From Glandiceps talaboti (Eukaryota; Hemichordata; Enteropneusta; Spengelidae): a stretch of 64,000 bases of DNA. Within the stretch, counting starts at the first letter, position 1. Every line of letters starts with the position of its first letter. This document shows positions 13,844-40,149 of this stretch, piece after piece. Made by a program: the position numbers and the translations under genes. The stretch spans positions 23,722,092-23,786,091 of the forward strand of contig NC_135554.1 of NCBI RefSeq assembly GCF_964340395.1, written 5' to 3'. The notes beneath the pieces are model-generated. The model ran no database searches. It was not told the origin of the DNA and saw only the letters and a program-made list of their open reading frames with translations.

Positions 13844-15716
13844 CAGATCAAGCCTCTTCAAGACTACTAATTGCTTATAGTACTGTACAGCATTAGTTGT
13901 CTGTTTTGTATGGTAGCTGTTGTGTCATGTCCTGCTAAAGTTAATCTCTTGGACAATTATTGTCTTTGCTAATTGAAAGGTAATTGCTACTTACTAGTAA
14001 TTGAATTAAAATATAACCACAAGAGTTTCTAACCATGCCTTAGTACCAGTAAACTAACCAGTGTGACCTCATCTTGTCAGTTGAGATCTTGACCGGGAAC
14101 ATTTTGAAGTTTTATTCCTGTTTTGCTGTCAGACTGAAGGTAATAGCTATCTTCTGTTTACCAGCCGTATCAAACTTGGCAAACCACTTGTTTACAACCG
14201 ACATGTCAGTTTGTTGAAAAAATGTCCAATGTCAAATATTTTAGCTGCAAAACAAAAAGAAACGATTCTGTCTCATGAAATTTTTTTACCTAGAACTGTT
14301 TGTTGAATAATTAGAATAGCTGTCCAATGTTTGAGAACTAACAGCAGTGCATGCTGAAATAATTGTAACACTTCTTTAATAGGTTGAAATGAACCAAACA
14401 TGTCGTGAAATGAAAAGCATTCTCTGCAATCCTGCACATCCACAGTATGAAGAAGATGAAATTCTTGAAATGAACAGTTGGATTATGGACTGATTCACTG
14501 ATTGAAAGCTTTCAGGGGTATAGACATACCGATTTAGCCAAGTTTAGATGTGTCTGTGCAGGCATTTACAAACCATATATGCTGTATATTATGAACTGTT
14601 CTGATGTTAGTGAAATACTGACTTTAATGCACATAGGGCAAGACTTACGGTTATTGGTAGGATAATATTAATAGGATAGACGTGTGGAGTTGTCAGTATT
14701 TCATAAACGTGACAAATTAGAGGATTTTAAATTAATTGTAATTGAAAATCTGAACACGGATCATGGAATTTATCAACTTTAGACTGTCTCCTTCAACCTT
14801 AATAAGGCTTCTCTTTCAGTCCTGTCATTCCGTCCAAATCAGTGTTGGCTGATAGGGTGGCACAATGTATTGTATCTTACAGACAAGAATAAACTTTTTA
14901 GACCGAAAGATTTGTAGGTGTATGTGCACTCTCTTAATCATGTGCAGTGCTCTAAAAACTGAGTAGCAAACACAGGAATGTCCACAACAAATGTACTGTA
15001 AACTGTGTGTATACAGAAGTATTTGTACACTCTTTTTAGCACATTAGTAGAATGTGTAATGATTAATGGTTTGTTAAGTGTGGAAACTTCTTGTCAAGCA
15101 ATGACAATGAAATTTATAATAATGACAATAGCACTTTAGTAATATCAATGTAATAGTGAAGGCATGGAAGTATAGGGGAGACTTCCTTGGTGAAGGCATG
15201 ACTACATTCTGTTCTGTTTACATAGGCATATATACTAAAATACAGATGTAATTAAAACTACAGTTATGTTCAGTAATTGTTATTTAAGACATTCCAAATC
15301 TTTATTTTATGTATCTATTTTCATAAATACTAGAGTTGTAATTAATATGTAGATTAATCATTTCTAATCTTAGTTATATGGAGATGAACTGCTGGGAACA
15401 TAAATAGAACAATCCGTGATGGCAATTCCATGTAAAGGTAATGATTCCTGACCTGTTCATCCTCAAATTAGTCTGGAAGATACCACATTCTGCCACGCTA
15501 TCAGCCAGCAGTTAAGAAGCCTGATAGGGTTGAACAACACGATGTATCTTACAGTCTATCTTCAAGTTAGGTGGAAAGATTCCCAGTAGTGTACATCACT
15601 TGGTTACACAACTGTTTTAACAGGAGTGCCAACAACCAAACTTTTAGTCTACCCTCTAGTGAAAGACAACAGTTTTTGTTGAAGGTCAAAGTGATACAAT
15701 ACATGTACCTGGTACA
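13844..15716. other. Non-coding sequence, AT-rich
   Basis: No gene recognised. ACACGATGTATCTTACAGTCTA at about 15537 also occurs with small changes at about 10672. Confidence 0.4.
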
Positions 15717-15965
15717 TGTCAGTGGCATGTCGGATTTGCTTAGCAGATACAAATTACAATGGTCACCACACAGTAAGGGATAGGGGAACGTCAAAGTTTG
15801 GTGCATCATACGAAAGTTGCTGTGTGTCAGTGGCATGTCAAATTGACTTCGAGGGGTGAGCGCAACTGGTCACCACACATACTCAAGGGTAGGGAACATC
15901 AAATTTTGCTGTGTCACTAGAAATTGCCGTGTGTCAGTGGCACGTCGATTTGGCTTAGGGCTAAC
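15717..15965. repeat. Three degenerate tandem copies, about 105-115 bp unit
   Basis: Each copy has GTCAGTGGCA(T/C)GTC followed by TT(G/A)(G/A)CTT, and two have TGGTCACCACACA and GGGTAGGGAAC-type words. The same end sequence occurs at about 59736-59805 in reverse orientation. Confidence 0.75.
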
Positions 15966-17113
15966 AAAATTCACTACCTCCCAGTTGTTGTTAGTGTGTG
16001 ACTGACTGTATTTAGTTGAATTACAGCCATTGTTTTGTATCACCCACCCTACCTACCTAACTTCCATCTATTGCTAGGTCTCAGATATTTTATAATTTCA
16101 TTGATATGAAAGTTTTTCGTGTACATATTCCTCAAAAGTTTTATGTACACATAGGGCATCAGATCCAAATACTTTGAAGCGCTCGTTAACAAGGTTCAAA
16201 ATACTTTGAAGCACTCGTTAACGAGGTGTCGTAATTGGTGTCAAGAAAGTGTTAAAATTGGTTAAATGCCTTAAGCTTATTAACTCATAAATCTGATGAC
16301 TTTGGCATGGACAAGCAACAATTCAAATTGTTGATCCGAAAAGAGAGTTAAAAGATATGGCAAGCCATGGAATATAAAGAGAGATGAAAAGAGTCATTTT
16401 TTATTGATCTCGGATATCATTTAGCTAGGTGTGTATGTATGACAACAGTTATTCAAGACTGACTCTGCTGTCGTATTATTGCTGATTCAAGGTAGAACGT
16501 TTTGTCCAAGTTGTATTATACAGGGTATGTATGTATTGTGACTGGTTCTTTTGCTAGAGGGAGTTGATGTAGTCTTTGATGTGAACAAAAGCATTTAGTA
16601 AAGGCATAGGTCATTCAACTAACTAGTCAGGGATTTCATAGAGTTAATCTTGATCTTAGTAAAGTGGTAAGCCAACATAATTGAATGTTTAATAAATAGA
16701 TCAAACCATAGACCCTGCGTATAGATGCTACTTGTATTGGGTCTATGTTCAAGCGTAATGTTTTCAAAAAAAAAACTAATGTGTTGTCTCTAGGTTTTCT
16801 TGCCATGACTCTGCAATTTGACATATTATTATTGATGGTCTACTCATACCTATCAAGTAAAGTTTGAAGTCTTGTGACAAGAGTGTGTATACCTTGTTCA
16901 AGCCCATCACTGTGCCCACTATTGTTGAATTACAAAACATTTTGTTGTGGTTAGAAATAGATACGAGGTTTCCTTCTTTGTGAGTCACCTAATGTAAGTA
17001 AGGGATGGATAGTGGGTCATAAAACGTTCCTGTCAGTGTGTGTAAGTGTCATATCAAATTGTCGTAGGAGGTACATTGAAGGTCAAGCTGTCCTGAAATG
17101 CCAAGTTGGAAAA

Positions 17114-17115
<2 letters not shown>
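15966..17115. other. Non-coding sequence
   Basis: A 38 bp near-duplicate (AAATACTTTGAAGCGCTCGT / AAATACTTTGAAGCACTCGT) lies at about 16167-16226. No gene recognised. Confidence 0.45.

Positions 17116-17181
<66 letters not shown>
17116..17181. repeat. CA dinucleotide microsatellite
   Basis: About 65 bp of uninterrupted CA. Confidence 0.97.
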
Positions 17182-17182
<1 letters not shown>

Positions 17183-18317
17183 CATTCCCATCTGTATGGT
17201 TGGAAAAATTGTTAAGTAATACTAATAAGCAACAGGTGATAAAAGCAATATTTCTAAATGCATTATGTAACGAGTGATATTTACATTATGAGAAATACCA
17301 TCATGTGTAACAACTTGTGTGGCATCAAATGCTGTTGGAGGTGTGTATTGATCTATCTGACAAAAGTTTGTCAACCTATATATGTATTAACAGATTTGTG
17401 ATTAAAACACCCACACATTTTCAGTAAAGCTATCCACACAGCTGTTCCACCTGCGTTGTCATCAGTTGGTTCCATACACTTCCTGTCTTACAGTGGCCAT
17501 TCAGTTTATGGTAGCATTTGGTGTCTGACTTACATCACTGGAAAACTTTTTCTACAGTGTCTGCGAGTTTTCCTGACAAGGTCAGGCAGTCTGTGTTTTT
17601 GTCTTTATTTATGATGTACTCATTCAGGTATGTCTGATCCTACCACACTCATCCATGCATATGTAAATGACTGTCAATGGGTTAGGATATTTGTAGTCTA
17701 CATGCTCTGTAGTACATGTTATATGTTGTTGCAACTTTGTCCTCGGTTGTTTTGTGTTGCTGCTTACAGTGAAAGCCTTCTCAACTTGCTGTCTCATCAA
17801 AAAAGTGAGTCTTATCACTGACATTTTTAAGGTTTCTGTGATGTTGTACTGTTCAGACTTTTAAACAGTAGGTGTGTTCCTAGTACTGTGAATACTGTCT
17901 AGTAGTAGTAGTAGCAGTATGGTCTCTAAGCTAAGGATTTGCTAACATATAGGTTCCTACTAAACTGCCATGTGCAGTACTGCTACTACTACTTCTAGGC
18001 TCATCTGTTAGTGCTTAGCTGTAGCTTGATCATCGGAATGACTTGTATTACTATTAGTCTCTCAAGTCATTTCTTAGTGTACTCCGTAGAATTGTTTTTT
18101 TCAGTAGAATGCTTCTTGTCTGCAATGATTACCTTTGTGATCATATTTGGAGATTTAAAGGGAGTGTCCCTTCCTGAAGGTTGAGATGAGGTATGATAAG
18201 ATCTAAAACTTGTAAAAGGTGTTAAAATGGTGTGTGATCAGAAGTTAGTTTGATATCACATTATCAGTGTTGAAATATTACAAGCAGGCTCAGCATCTCT
18301 GATCTATGCATTTTGTT
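17182..18317. other. Non-coding sequence
   Basis: Short AGT/CTA trinucleotide runs near 17900 and 17985. No gene recognised. Confidence 0.4.
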
Positions 18318-18805
18318 CAGAGAGAATTTATATAACAAAGGCTGGGTTTAGGTGGAGGGGCTGCAGAGCACACGTTACACGTACTTTGACTATGAGAACA
18401 TGTAACAAAGGCTGAGTTTAGGAGGGCTACAGAGCACATGTACATGTACATGTACTTTGCCTATGAGAACATGTGACAAAGCCAAGTTAGCTCAGTACCC
18501 ATTACATATAACTTGTTCATAGAGAGCATGTGACTTGCCAAGTGGGTGGGTTAGGGCTCAACACCCTTGTTATATGTTACATGTATTTTTACCATGTTCA
18601 GGGGGAACACATATAGCAAATGTTGAGCTTAGGGAGGGGGATGCTCATTACATGCACCTTTGTCAGTGAGAACATGTGACAAATGCAAAATGTGTGTGTG
18701 GAGGGGGTGGGGCTTAGCACCCTTGTTATATGTATACCTTGTTCAAGGAGAACACAAGAAATGTTGAGCTTAGGAGGCCTCAACACCCATTACATGTACA
18801 CCTTG
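18318..18805. repeat. Degenerate minisatellite, about 60-70 bp unit
   Basis: About seven or eight copies with GAGAACATGT(G/A)ACAAA, TTAGG, CAACACCC/CAGAGCAC and TTACATGTAC words. ACATGTACATGTACATGT near 18438 is self-complementary. Confidence 0.8.
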
Positions 18806-19686
18806 TAAGTTGTTTAGAGAGGTGGTGTTTACTGAATGACTCATAATTTTATGTTCACATCCACTAGTCAAGGAGATAAACAATTATTCTATAAATATAT
18901 AGCATTCCTTTGAACTTGAAACAAACATCAAAACAGAAACCCTGCCTAGATGATGATGTAATGTAACATACTCCACAATTCCAGGCACAAGCTATGTGTA
19001 AGGTGTAGCCTAGATTCTTTGGTTGGCGTTTTTCAACTGATGTCCCTCCGCTGACAATCTTGTATGTAAGCCTTAATAAGATTACGCTTTTAGACAGCGA
19101 TAGTCCACCATACTTAGTTAGAATGTTAGATAACAGTAATTTAAAAGCAAGTAAGAAGTTGTGCCCTTTTTCTGGTCAATGTTTCATATTGAACTCTCAA
19201 GGTTTAGCATTTGTGGAGGCATGTTTGTTGAAATTCACTAACGCAAAGGATCTAGGCTAGCAAAGTTGTACTTGAACAGGAAATGTGAAATTTTGCTGGT
19301 CATATCTATAATTACAATAATGTGCATCAATGTCATTGGTCTTGTGGTGGTTGAAATATTATTAGTTAAAGCATTCAAAATCACCATTATTTTCCTTGTA
19401 AGTTAGCTTGTAAAGGCATAAATGTATTCTATGGCCAACACTAGTATATCCAGTAATAATTTAATGATGAAATACTTGTAACATGATGTAACCATTTTAT
19501 CAATACTTTATGGGTGTGACAATTTATTTACATAGATGAATCGTTTGATTTCATTTCTATATTGTATTGTAATCATCATAATATTTGTATCTACATGAAT
19601 TCTAGTATATTGATCTTTGCAAAAAAATAAATTGTGAATTTCAAAAATGATAATCAATATTTTTTTTTCTTTTCTGTGTATTTCAG
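18806..19686. other. Upstream flank / intron of KANK
   Basis: Ends in the acceptor that precedes the start-codon exon, so at least its last part is intron of KANK. No non-coding first exon could be identified. Confidence 0.45.
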
Positions 19687-19718
19687 AATACTGAAGTCTA
19701 GTCAGAGAGACTGAATAT

Positions 19719-19779
19719 ATGAAATTACTAGAAATCATTATGAACGGTGTGAGTTGGAGTCCTCTAATTGTTACTAACG

Positions 19780-19790
<11 letters not shown>
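19719..19790 (+). promoter_or_regulatory. Upstream ORF overlapping the KANK start codon
   Basis: A 23-codon frame begins with ATG at 19719, 61 nt before the KANK ATG, and ends with TAG at 19788-19790, overlapping the first KANK codons in another frame. Overlapping upstream ORFs of this kind usually lower translation of the main frame. That it is used is inference; the frame itself is plain in the sequence. Confidence 0.45.
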
Positions 19791-33797
<14,007 letters not shown>

Positions 33798-33803
33798 AAT
33801 AAA
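33798..33803 (+). terminator. AATAAA directly after the KANK stop codon
   Basis: A perfect AATAAA starts one base after the stop. It could be a very proximal polyadenylation signal; another AATAAA at 36647-36652 could give a 3'UTR of about 2.9 kb. I cannot tell from sequence which is used. Confidence 0.35.
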
Positions 33804-36670
33804 CATTGAAAATGTACAGTATCCCATATAAATAACTCTCACTACAAACTACCTCATGGTGTTTTTTATTTGGTGTTACATGGACTTGAATGAAACAGTA
33901 GACATTGAACATTATGTAGACAAACCAATATATAGTGCCATTGAGATTTTTGACAGCTACTTGCTTGATTTTTACCAGGGGGGAAAACTTGGAATTTTTT
34001 TTTTGTAAAAGGAAAGTGTTATTTTAATTTAATTTACACACATGTCTGACAATAAGTCCACTAATAAGTCTCAAAGTCGTTTGCCAAAATATAAACTGTT
34101 GGTGCCTTACAAAATATCTTCAGTATTCTCCTCCTCATCTTTATCAACTTAGGGGGTCTCAAGGGAATATTAATACTCCTGGGGATGATTTTGACATGGG
34201 TGTTTCCCCTAATCAGAAAGTTTTCCACTGTCACTAATAAACACACTTTTTGTTGTGGTTTTTAACTTTTTAAGAGTAAAATGAATGTTTTTATATTTCA
34301 AAACTGTCATGTCAACTCTGGAGAATGGATTCTGCCATTTCTATTTTGTTAAACAATAAGGATGCCTTGCCAAAAATAATGCACAAATACTGTGTTACAC
34401 TGAAACGTAGACATGTTGTCGCTGTACAAGATACCACTGTGAAGGTGGTGGTTTTGTTAGTATGTCGTTATGGCCAATATCAACAAATTATTCACATATA
34501 TTTTAAGTATTAAATGAGAATATTTGTATAGATTTTTAACAACTCACTTAATGTGTGTGTGTGTGTGTGTGTGTGTCTGCATGTGTATGTATTATATACA
34601 TGTGTGTTTGTGTGTGTGTGTCTGCATGTGTATGTGTGTATGTATGTGTGTGTGTTCATGTTGTGTTTGTATTTGTATATGTACATGTACGTGTGTGTGT
34701 CTGCATGTGTGTGTGTGTGTGTGTGTCATGCGTACCCTGTATCCCAATTTATCATCGTTATTATTTCAACAGTAGTGCAATTGTGATGTAGTAATTTTTA
34801 TATCCCCCATTTCAATGGTACTTTTTAACACTGCATAATTGATTACTATCTATATAGTCCAAGTATTTTAAAAATATGATTTCAAACCCCATGTAAACTA
34901 AACTGCGGTGTTATTTAGTTACAGCTGTACAAAAAAGTATGAAACTTACCAAAAATATGTCTAATGTCGAATCCTATACATTGGATTTAAAAAGTAGTTT
35001 TTAGTGCTTTCTTAGTGCCAGTGAGACACCTTTCATTTTTAACAACAGTTGTTGTGGAGACGAATAGTGTTGTATGGACTTCATTTTATCAATTTCTAGA
35101 CATCTATTTCCAGTCTCTGTATACCTTGCAAACTCTCTGAAACTGTAGTATAGTAATAACAAAAGAGATTTGTGCAAATTATTGGAAAAAGTGATGTGAA
35201 ATGTTCTCTGTTCTTTTATTATTTCAACTGCCACGTGGATTTGAGGTGAAACTTAACTATGACGTCTTTAGAATTATTTACAACCCAGACATTTGTAACT
35301 ACTAAAAAAAAAAGGCAAGGGGTGAAACTTGACATATAAGAAAGGGATAGATTGATAGATTGTGAAGTCACTCAGTTACCGTACATATTATTTATTGTAA
35401 GATTATGGTGTACACTTAATTTTGATAACAGGGAGGATGGTATCCATTTTATAAGAATATTGCTTTTATTAGTGACATAACTGCTATGTTTTAGTTAGAT
35501 CAGTTGATCAGAAGAAACACAAACGTTTACTTTTGTCCAAATATTTCAGAATACCTCAGTAGTATAGTATCTGTTGCTGAAAAGGTGATATAAATTAAAA
35601 CATGTCAGTTTCATTTTATCGTATTTATAGAAACGTTTGTATTACTGTATTATTTTTGTTGTTTTAGTCATGTATTTATTAAATCAAAACAGAATAATGG
35701 ACTGGGGCCTTTGAAATTCATTCTAAACCCTTTTAAGTGGAAGATTTTAGTTGATATTATGCTAATGGTGACGATATTATTCAAACCTGCAGATTGGGAA
35801 GTCGGTGCCCGCAGTGTTTGCAACAATACTCATATTACATTTTATGTTGAAATTTCATGGGTCAGGTTTGTTAAACTTTTAAAACTGTTATTTTTGTTGA
35901 TCTTATTTTTACCCAAATCTGTCAGTGAAGTGAGAACCATGTCAAGCAATATGTCAATTAACATATTCCCCAGTTACGAGACAATAAGGCCGGTTCATTT
36001 ATGTGGACTTTTGTATTTTTAAGGGACGGAAGGTAATATGTATTTACTTTGAATTGCAGTATTCGTGTACAGAACTTTGTATAAAATGAATTTTCATTGG
36101 TGGTGAGTGGTCGTCTGATTTGTATCTTATCGTTTGCTGTCAAATATATTTGCATTTTACTCTAACCCTGACAGACTCCCTAGAATACTGTACATTTGAC
36201 TTGTTCTTGTGGTGTAGTGCTCCCTAGCATAAAACTTTTTTCCTCTCTGTAGCATTTCATGTGCGTTTCTTTGGATTGTTGAAATAGCACAGTACTTTTG
36301 ACAACTCTTGGGATATTTTTAACCACCATGCGTGTACAAAAAGTTTCTCTCGTATTGTTCTTTATCGTGAAATAGTTGTGTATGATCATCACCCTACAGG
36401 CCTTGTGTTAATCTTTGTGCCAAGTTTACATCTGATAAAGTACAAGGGACTATGCATATCAAAAGACTTGGAATTCTCAACAATTGGAAATCAGTCTCTA
36501 AACGATCCGATATCAAACTCTGTACAACAACTGTGTGGATTTCTAGCCTTTTTTCTCATTCTTAAAGATTTTCTGTGACAGTCTTTCTTATAGGGAGTCA
36601 TTTGTAACACGACAACAAATTTATACAAAACACATTATTTTATGAAAATAAAACCATCATATTTATACAC
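33804..36670 (+). other. KANK 3' flank, possible long 3'UTR
   Basis: AT-rich sequence with a TG-rich low-complexity stretch at about 34550-34732 and no recognisable coding frame. AATAAA at 36647-36652 is the last clear + strand polyadenylation word before the convergent CHAC2 gene. Confidence 0.4.
34550..34732. repeat. TG-rich low-complexity region
   Basis: Interrupted GTGTGT and TGTATG runs with TCTGCATGTGTATG repeated several times. Open frames across it encode only Cys/Val runs and are not genes. Confidence 0.9.
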
Positions 36671-37254
36671 ATAATACAGTTTATGATTTGTCTCTTTTGT
36701 ATACACAAATACAGTCAATGAATTGCCAATGACACTGCAGCACAACTGATCATTGCATGCCACATGTCTGCCTTTTCAAAAACTTGCTGTATGATCTCAA
36801 TGCTTTGTACTTCCATGATCTCAAGAAAATTCAAGAGATATATTGATACTGCAGTAATCGTAACTAATACAATAACAATATCAATGTTTAGGCAGGATCC
36901 CGAATGCAGTGTTTGAATGATAAACATCTTTGTTTGCACCAAGAGTCTCCCAAGCTCATCAATAAGATGCAACAGTAATGACGAGATGGTCGTCTGAGGG
37001 CGCTGTTACGATTGCGCGATACACAAATGTGCATATCCTGCTAGCTTGAGCTCGAGACATGACAAGATAGTGGCTAAGGTCAAATAAAAAAAGTGTATTT
37101 CCAATAACCCAACCGACCCTAACCCTAAACATTTTTTTTCATGCAAAAAGGTAAAATGGTAACCTAAACTAAGAATTCATTTCTTCAGTCTACAGGACAA
37201 AACCTTTGATGAGAGCTACTAGGACTCGATGATGAGGAATTGACTTATAAGTTA

Positions 37255-37285
37255 CATTATTTATTTATTTATTTATTTATTCAAA
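37255..37285 (-). terminator. Candidate CHAC2 polyadenylation region (AAAT repeat)
   Basis: On the - strand this reads as overlapping AATAAATAAATAAA words, about 140-170 nt after the CHAC2 stop. Another AATAAA overlaps the stop codon itself (37424-37429). Confidence 0.4.
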
Positions 37286-37424
37286 TTAGTTGTTGGGCAT
37301 GAACATCATCAATCAACAGTCAGTCCAATTGCCAAAAGATATTACAAGCCTCTCTGTTAACAAGTGCGAAATTTAAAAGGATGAACATGATTTTGATCTT
37401 GAAAGTCATTTTGTTAGAATTAAT

Positions 37425-37814
37425 TTATTCACTGATTGATGCATGTTCCTCTTTAATAAGTCTTTCAAGTTCAAAAATATACTTGTCCTCAACCTTGGCG
37501 TCATCTCTCAAAAAATCAGCAAGTTTAAACACATATTCGTCATTTCTTAGTCCTGTAGGTCCCACAGCTGTACTGATGACCTTTGCACTCTCCTCAACAC
37601 TCTCTCCTCCACTGATATACAGGTGGAATTGTGGGTTGTTCAGGAAACACATTGCTTTCACAGGTTCCATTGATGTGTCTTGTGGATGAAATGTCACTGT
37701 ACTGACAAGATAAGCATCCTTAAACGTTTTTAGTTCTCTGACTCCAACAAGGTAGCTTTTAACTTGGTCCTGTTTATCATCGGTTACCTCATAAGCTACA
37801 CCCCACACACTCTC
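37425..37814 (-). CDS. CHAC2: CHAC2 exon 3
   Basis: Acceptor TATGTAG, then ESVWGVAYEV..., ending TAA at 37427-37425. Carries most of the catalytic fold, including the candidate catalytic Glu in VREL and the GPTGLRNDEYVFKLADFL segment matching GPSGRNTEYLFELANSI of human CHAC2. Confidence 0.94.
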   Translation of the reverse strand, partial: ESVWGVAYEVTDDKQDQVKSYLVGVRELKTFKDAYLVSTVTFHPQDTSMEPVKAMCFLNNPQFHLYISGGESVEESAKVISTAVGPTGLRNDEYVFKLADFLRDDAKVEDKYIFELERLIKEEHASISE

Positions 37815-39276
37815 CTACATACGAAAGGAAAGATACAATGTAATTTGTAAAATCTCAAATGTTTATCATAACTTATAAAAAACCTTTCTGTTGAGGTAGA
37901 ATATACCTTGGAGAAGATTTTCAACGAAAGTTCTTAAAATCTCTCCAAAGGTTTTCATATGGAAGCTTTCTTCTGAACCTTTTGAAATAATGTAAGAAAG
38001 TTGGGGTCCATCGTCTTGTCAAGAACCAGTCAATCTATTTTCCATACAGTTACATGTAACGCAGTGTTCAACAGCCATATTGGGTTCTAAACTGTATCAT
38101 TTTGACCTCCACTTCAAACATTTGTACGGTGACCCATGATTATTTTTCTTGATTTTAACTGAGAAGAGGTTGGAATTTTCTTGAACAGAGTGACAGCAAA
38201 AGTCTAAATAGTTTATTTCCAAAGCACATTTCATGTTAGTAGATTTGACATTAATATTCAGCAAAATGCTGACTCATAATTATAATGTAGCTAGGGAGTT
38301 AAAGTAAAATTGATCCCCTAACATATACATAATGTATACCATTGACTTGCGACAGGGGGTCTACATACAAATTTGTATACATGTTTGATTACCTCCTTCT
38401 CTCCCTCACCTTTCAAGTTTCACCCTAACCAAAATTACCCTGCTTCTTGATTCTGCCTCTGATATGAAGTGTGCAACTGAACAATTTGCTGTGTCACAGG
38501 AATTCTTACCTACACTGCATGCAAATTTAAAATCATGTAAATTCATTTTTTTTTGTAATTTTGTAATTACTATATTACAATACTTTACTGAAACATTGCA
38601 AACTTACATCTGGGTCTTCAATGACTGTTGCCACTCTTCCAGGCTAGAATACAAAATATAATAACATTACACATCACAGAAAACAAGTTAAAACTATCAG
38701 TTTATAATGAAATTCAATAACTTCAGCGGGCAATAGTGCCGGGCATTAGTCTTTGCACGCGCGGGCAATATCACCGCGCACTGAGGCAATAGTCTATTTA
38801 AAGTAGGTCATGTGATTCGATTCTGACCAATGACAGCTTGTGTAAGAAGGTCAAGGTGTAATAAAACTATAGCTACTGGATATAGACTACACCATCCGAT
38901 CTCTCCTATTTCATTTTCACATACATGTCAAGGCGCTAGTCTTGCTTGGTGAATATGTATGTATATGAGGATGTGAATTTTGAGATCTATTCTAGAGGGG
39001 ATTTTGTGTAAAAACGTCAAAGCTACTTGGTAGATCTACATACAAAAATGAATACTTTTTAAATAAAAATAACAGCATACTGAGCATAGGATTCAGTTGT
39101 GCACAACGCCTTGACGCTATTTTCAATATATTTACCTTTTCTTGTGTACCTCTCACTTTAACAAAGCGATACCAAAATCTTCTTTTGTAGCCTTCGATGC
39201 AGCCGACAACTCTGGAATTATATTCAAAATCGGGTCTCCAAATTAAAGACCCAAACCCAAATATCCACAGAACCAT
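37425..39276 (-). CDS. CHAC2: Glutathione-specific gamma-glutamylcyclotransferase 2 (ChaC family), complete, 3 exons
   Basis: Exons on the - strand: 39276-39136, 38643-38608 and 37814-37425; all junctions GT..AG and in phase 0, giving 188 residues (human CHAC2 is about 184). The N-terminus has FGFGSLIW (residues 6-13), the family's substrate-binding loop, and GYKRRFW. The next exon supplies PGRVATVIEDPD and the third VWGVAYEV. The glutamate in VREL (residue 86) is the best candidate for the catalytic acid, which lies in FRE of human CHAC2. Known activity: cleavage of cytosolic glutathione to 5-oxoproline and Cys-Gly. The gene is convergent with KANK. CHAC2 rather than CHAC1 is chosen from the short N-terminus and overall length. 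Confidence 0.93.
37815..38607 (-). other. CHAC2 intron 2, containing a dispersed repeat copy
   Basis: About 37900-38215 matches, reverse-complemented, KANK intron 2 (about 25315-25730); shared words include AAGCTTCCATAT, TTTGGAGAGA and TTCTCAGTTAAAATCA. No other exon was seen. Confidence 0.65.
38608..38643 (-). CDS. CHAC2: CHAC2 exon 2, 36 nt micro-exon
   Basis: Twelve codons, PGRVATVIEDPD, between acceptor TATTCTAG and donor GTAAGT. This matches the PGRVVTLVEDP segment of human CHAC2 and joins exons 1 and 3 in phase 0. It is far too short to be found by open-frame length. Confidence 0.92.
38644..39135 (-). other. CHAC2 intron 1, with a GC-rich patch
   Basis: Around 38728-38790 the sequence is locally GC-rich with GGGCAATA or GGCAATA three times and GCACGCGCGGGC. 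A CCAAT word lies near 38827. It could be a regulatory patch or a repeat fragment; neither can be shown here. Confidence 0.4.
39136..39276 (-). CDS. CHAC2: CHAC2 exon 1
   Basis: ATG at 39276-39274, 47 codons (MVLWIFGFGSLIWRPDF...VRGTQEK), donor GTAAAT just below 39136. The open frame continues past the donor but loses all family resemblance. Confidence 0.93.
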
Positions 39277-39716
39277 TTCGGTGAGATGACGCTTGGTTTA
39301 TACCTGGAGAAGTTCACATCCTACATGAAATTACGTTCTATGACCTGTAGTATATATATATCCAACTCGAGTCGATGTGCAGTTACATTTCGGGTCGCCG
39401 ACTAGTGATGGCGCTATTCCTTATAGTTCAGAAATACTAGTATCCCGAGGAATATCATGTGATACGTCCATATATTAGTAATAGTCAGTATACGAATCGG
39501 AAGTCAGAACGCAGACGGTATGGTCACAGGGATGAGCGAGTATTGTGGTCTAGATTTTGTAAATAAAAAGGACGACACACTATTTTCTGATATTTTCTTT
39601 CTACAGTAGTGGCTGAATCTTGACTAAAAAAAGAATTACTTCACTAGAATCTTAATAAAACGATGATTTTTTTTCTATTTAGTCCTAATACATCCAGCTG
39701 TAATGTGTTGGGAATT
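39277..39716. other. Upstream flank of CHAC2
   Basis: Presumed CHAC2 promoter and 5'UTR region on the - strand. It includes a short TATATATATATCC stretch near 39350 and locally higher CpG content at about 39370-39420. No defined promoter element can be assigned with confidence. Confidence 0.3.
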
Positions 39717-39772
39717 TTGTTGTTGTTGTTGTTGTTGTTGTTTGTTTGTTTGTTTGTTTGTTTGTTGTGTTG
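39717..39772. repeat. GTT / GTTT microsatellite
   Basis: About 8 GTT units followed by about 6 GTTT units. Confidence 0.92.
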
Positions 39773-39889
39773 TTTTGTGGGGGTATTTTTTACTCTTTAA
39801 CATTCTTTTTCACACTTTTTTGAACACCTTTTTGATGACATAAAAATATTAGTTATATATAGCACGTTCTCACACTACTGAAAGTGCTT

Positions 39890-40075
39890 TACTGTTATTA
39901 CTGTTGGTACATACCTATAATGGCACAACAGCTCTCTAGATACTCCATTGCAGCCTCTGTTAGGATTAAATCCTTCCCATAACAACCTTTGTCCTACCAG
40001 GTCCCCAATTATACAACTGGGTTGACTGAGGCATAATCATGGTTCAAATCTTGCCCAATGACTTTAGCCATTCAG
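39890..40075 (-). mobile_element. SINE-like dispersed repeat, copy A
   Basis: Reverse complement closely matches 43480-43640: both contain TTGAACCATGA, CAACC/CAGG then TGTATAATTGGG, ACCTGGTAGGA, GATTTAATCCTA and CAGAGGCTGCAATGGA in the same order. Length and dispersed, oppositely oriented copies suit a SINE; GGTTCAAAT on the + strand here resembles a tRNA B box. Family name unknown. Confidence 0.6.
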
Positions 40076-40149
40076 AAAAAAAATTACAGCAGCGATCTTA
40101 ATCAAAACTACCCCAAATGTTCATGATTTCAACAGACTGATTGACATGC

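Noticed and set aside
13402-13880. Long open frames of Gly, Val, Pro or Thr on both strands
   Set aside because: They are read out of the GGT/GGC array, are open in all registers, and have no splice or family support.
37108-37128. CCCTAACCCTAA, resembling a telomere repeat
   Set aside because: Only about two units; chance or trivial interstitial remnant.
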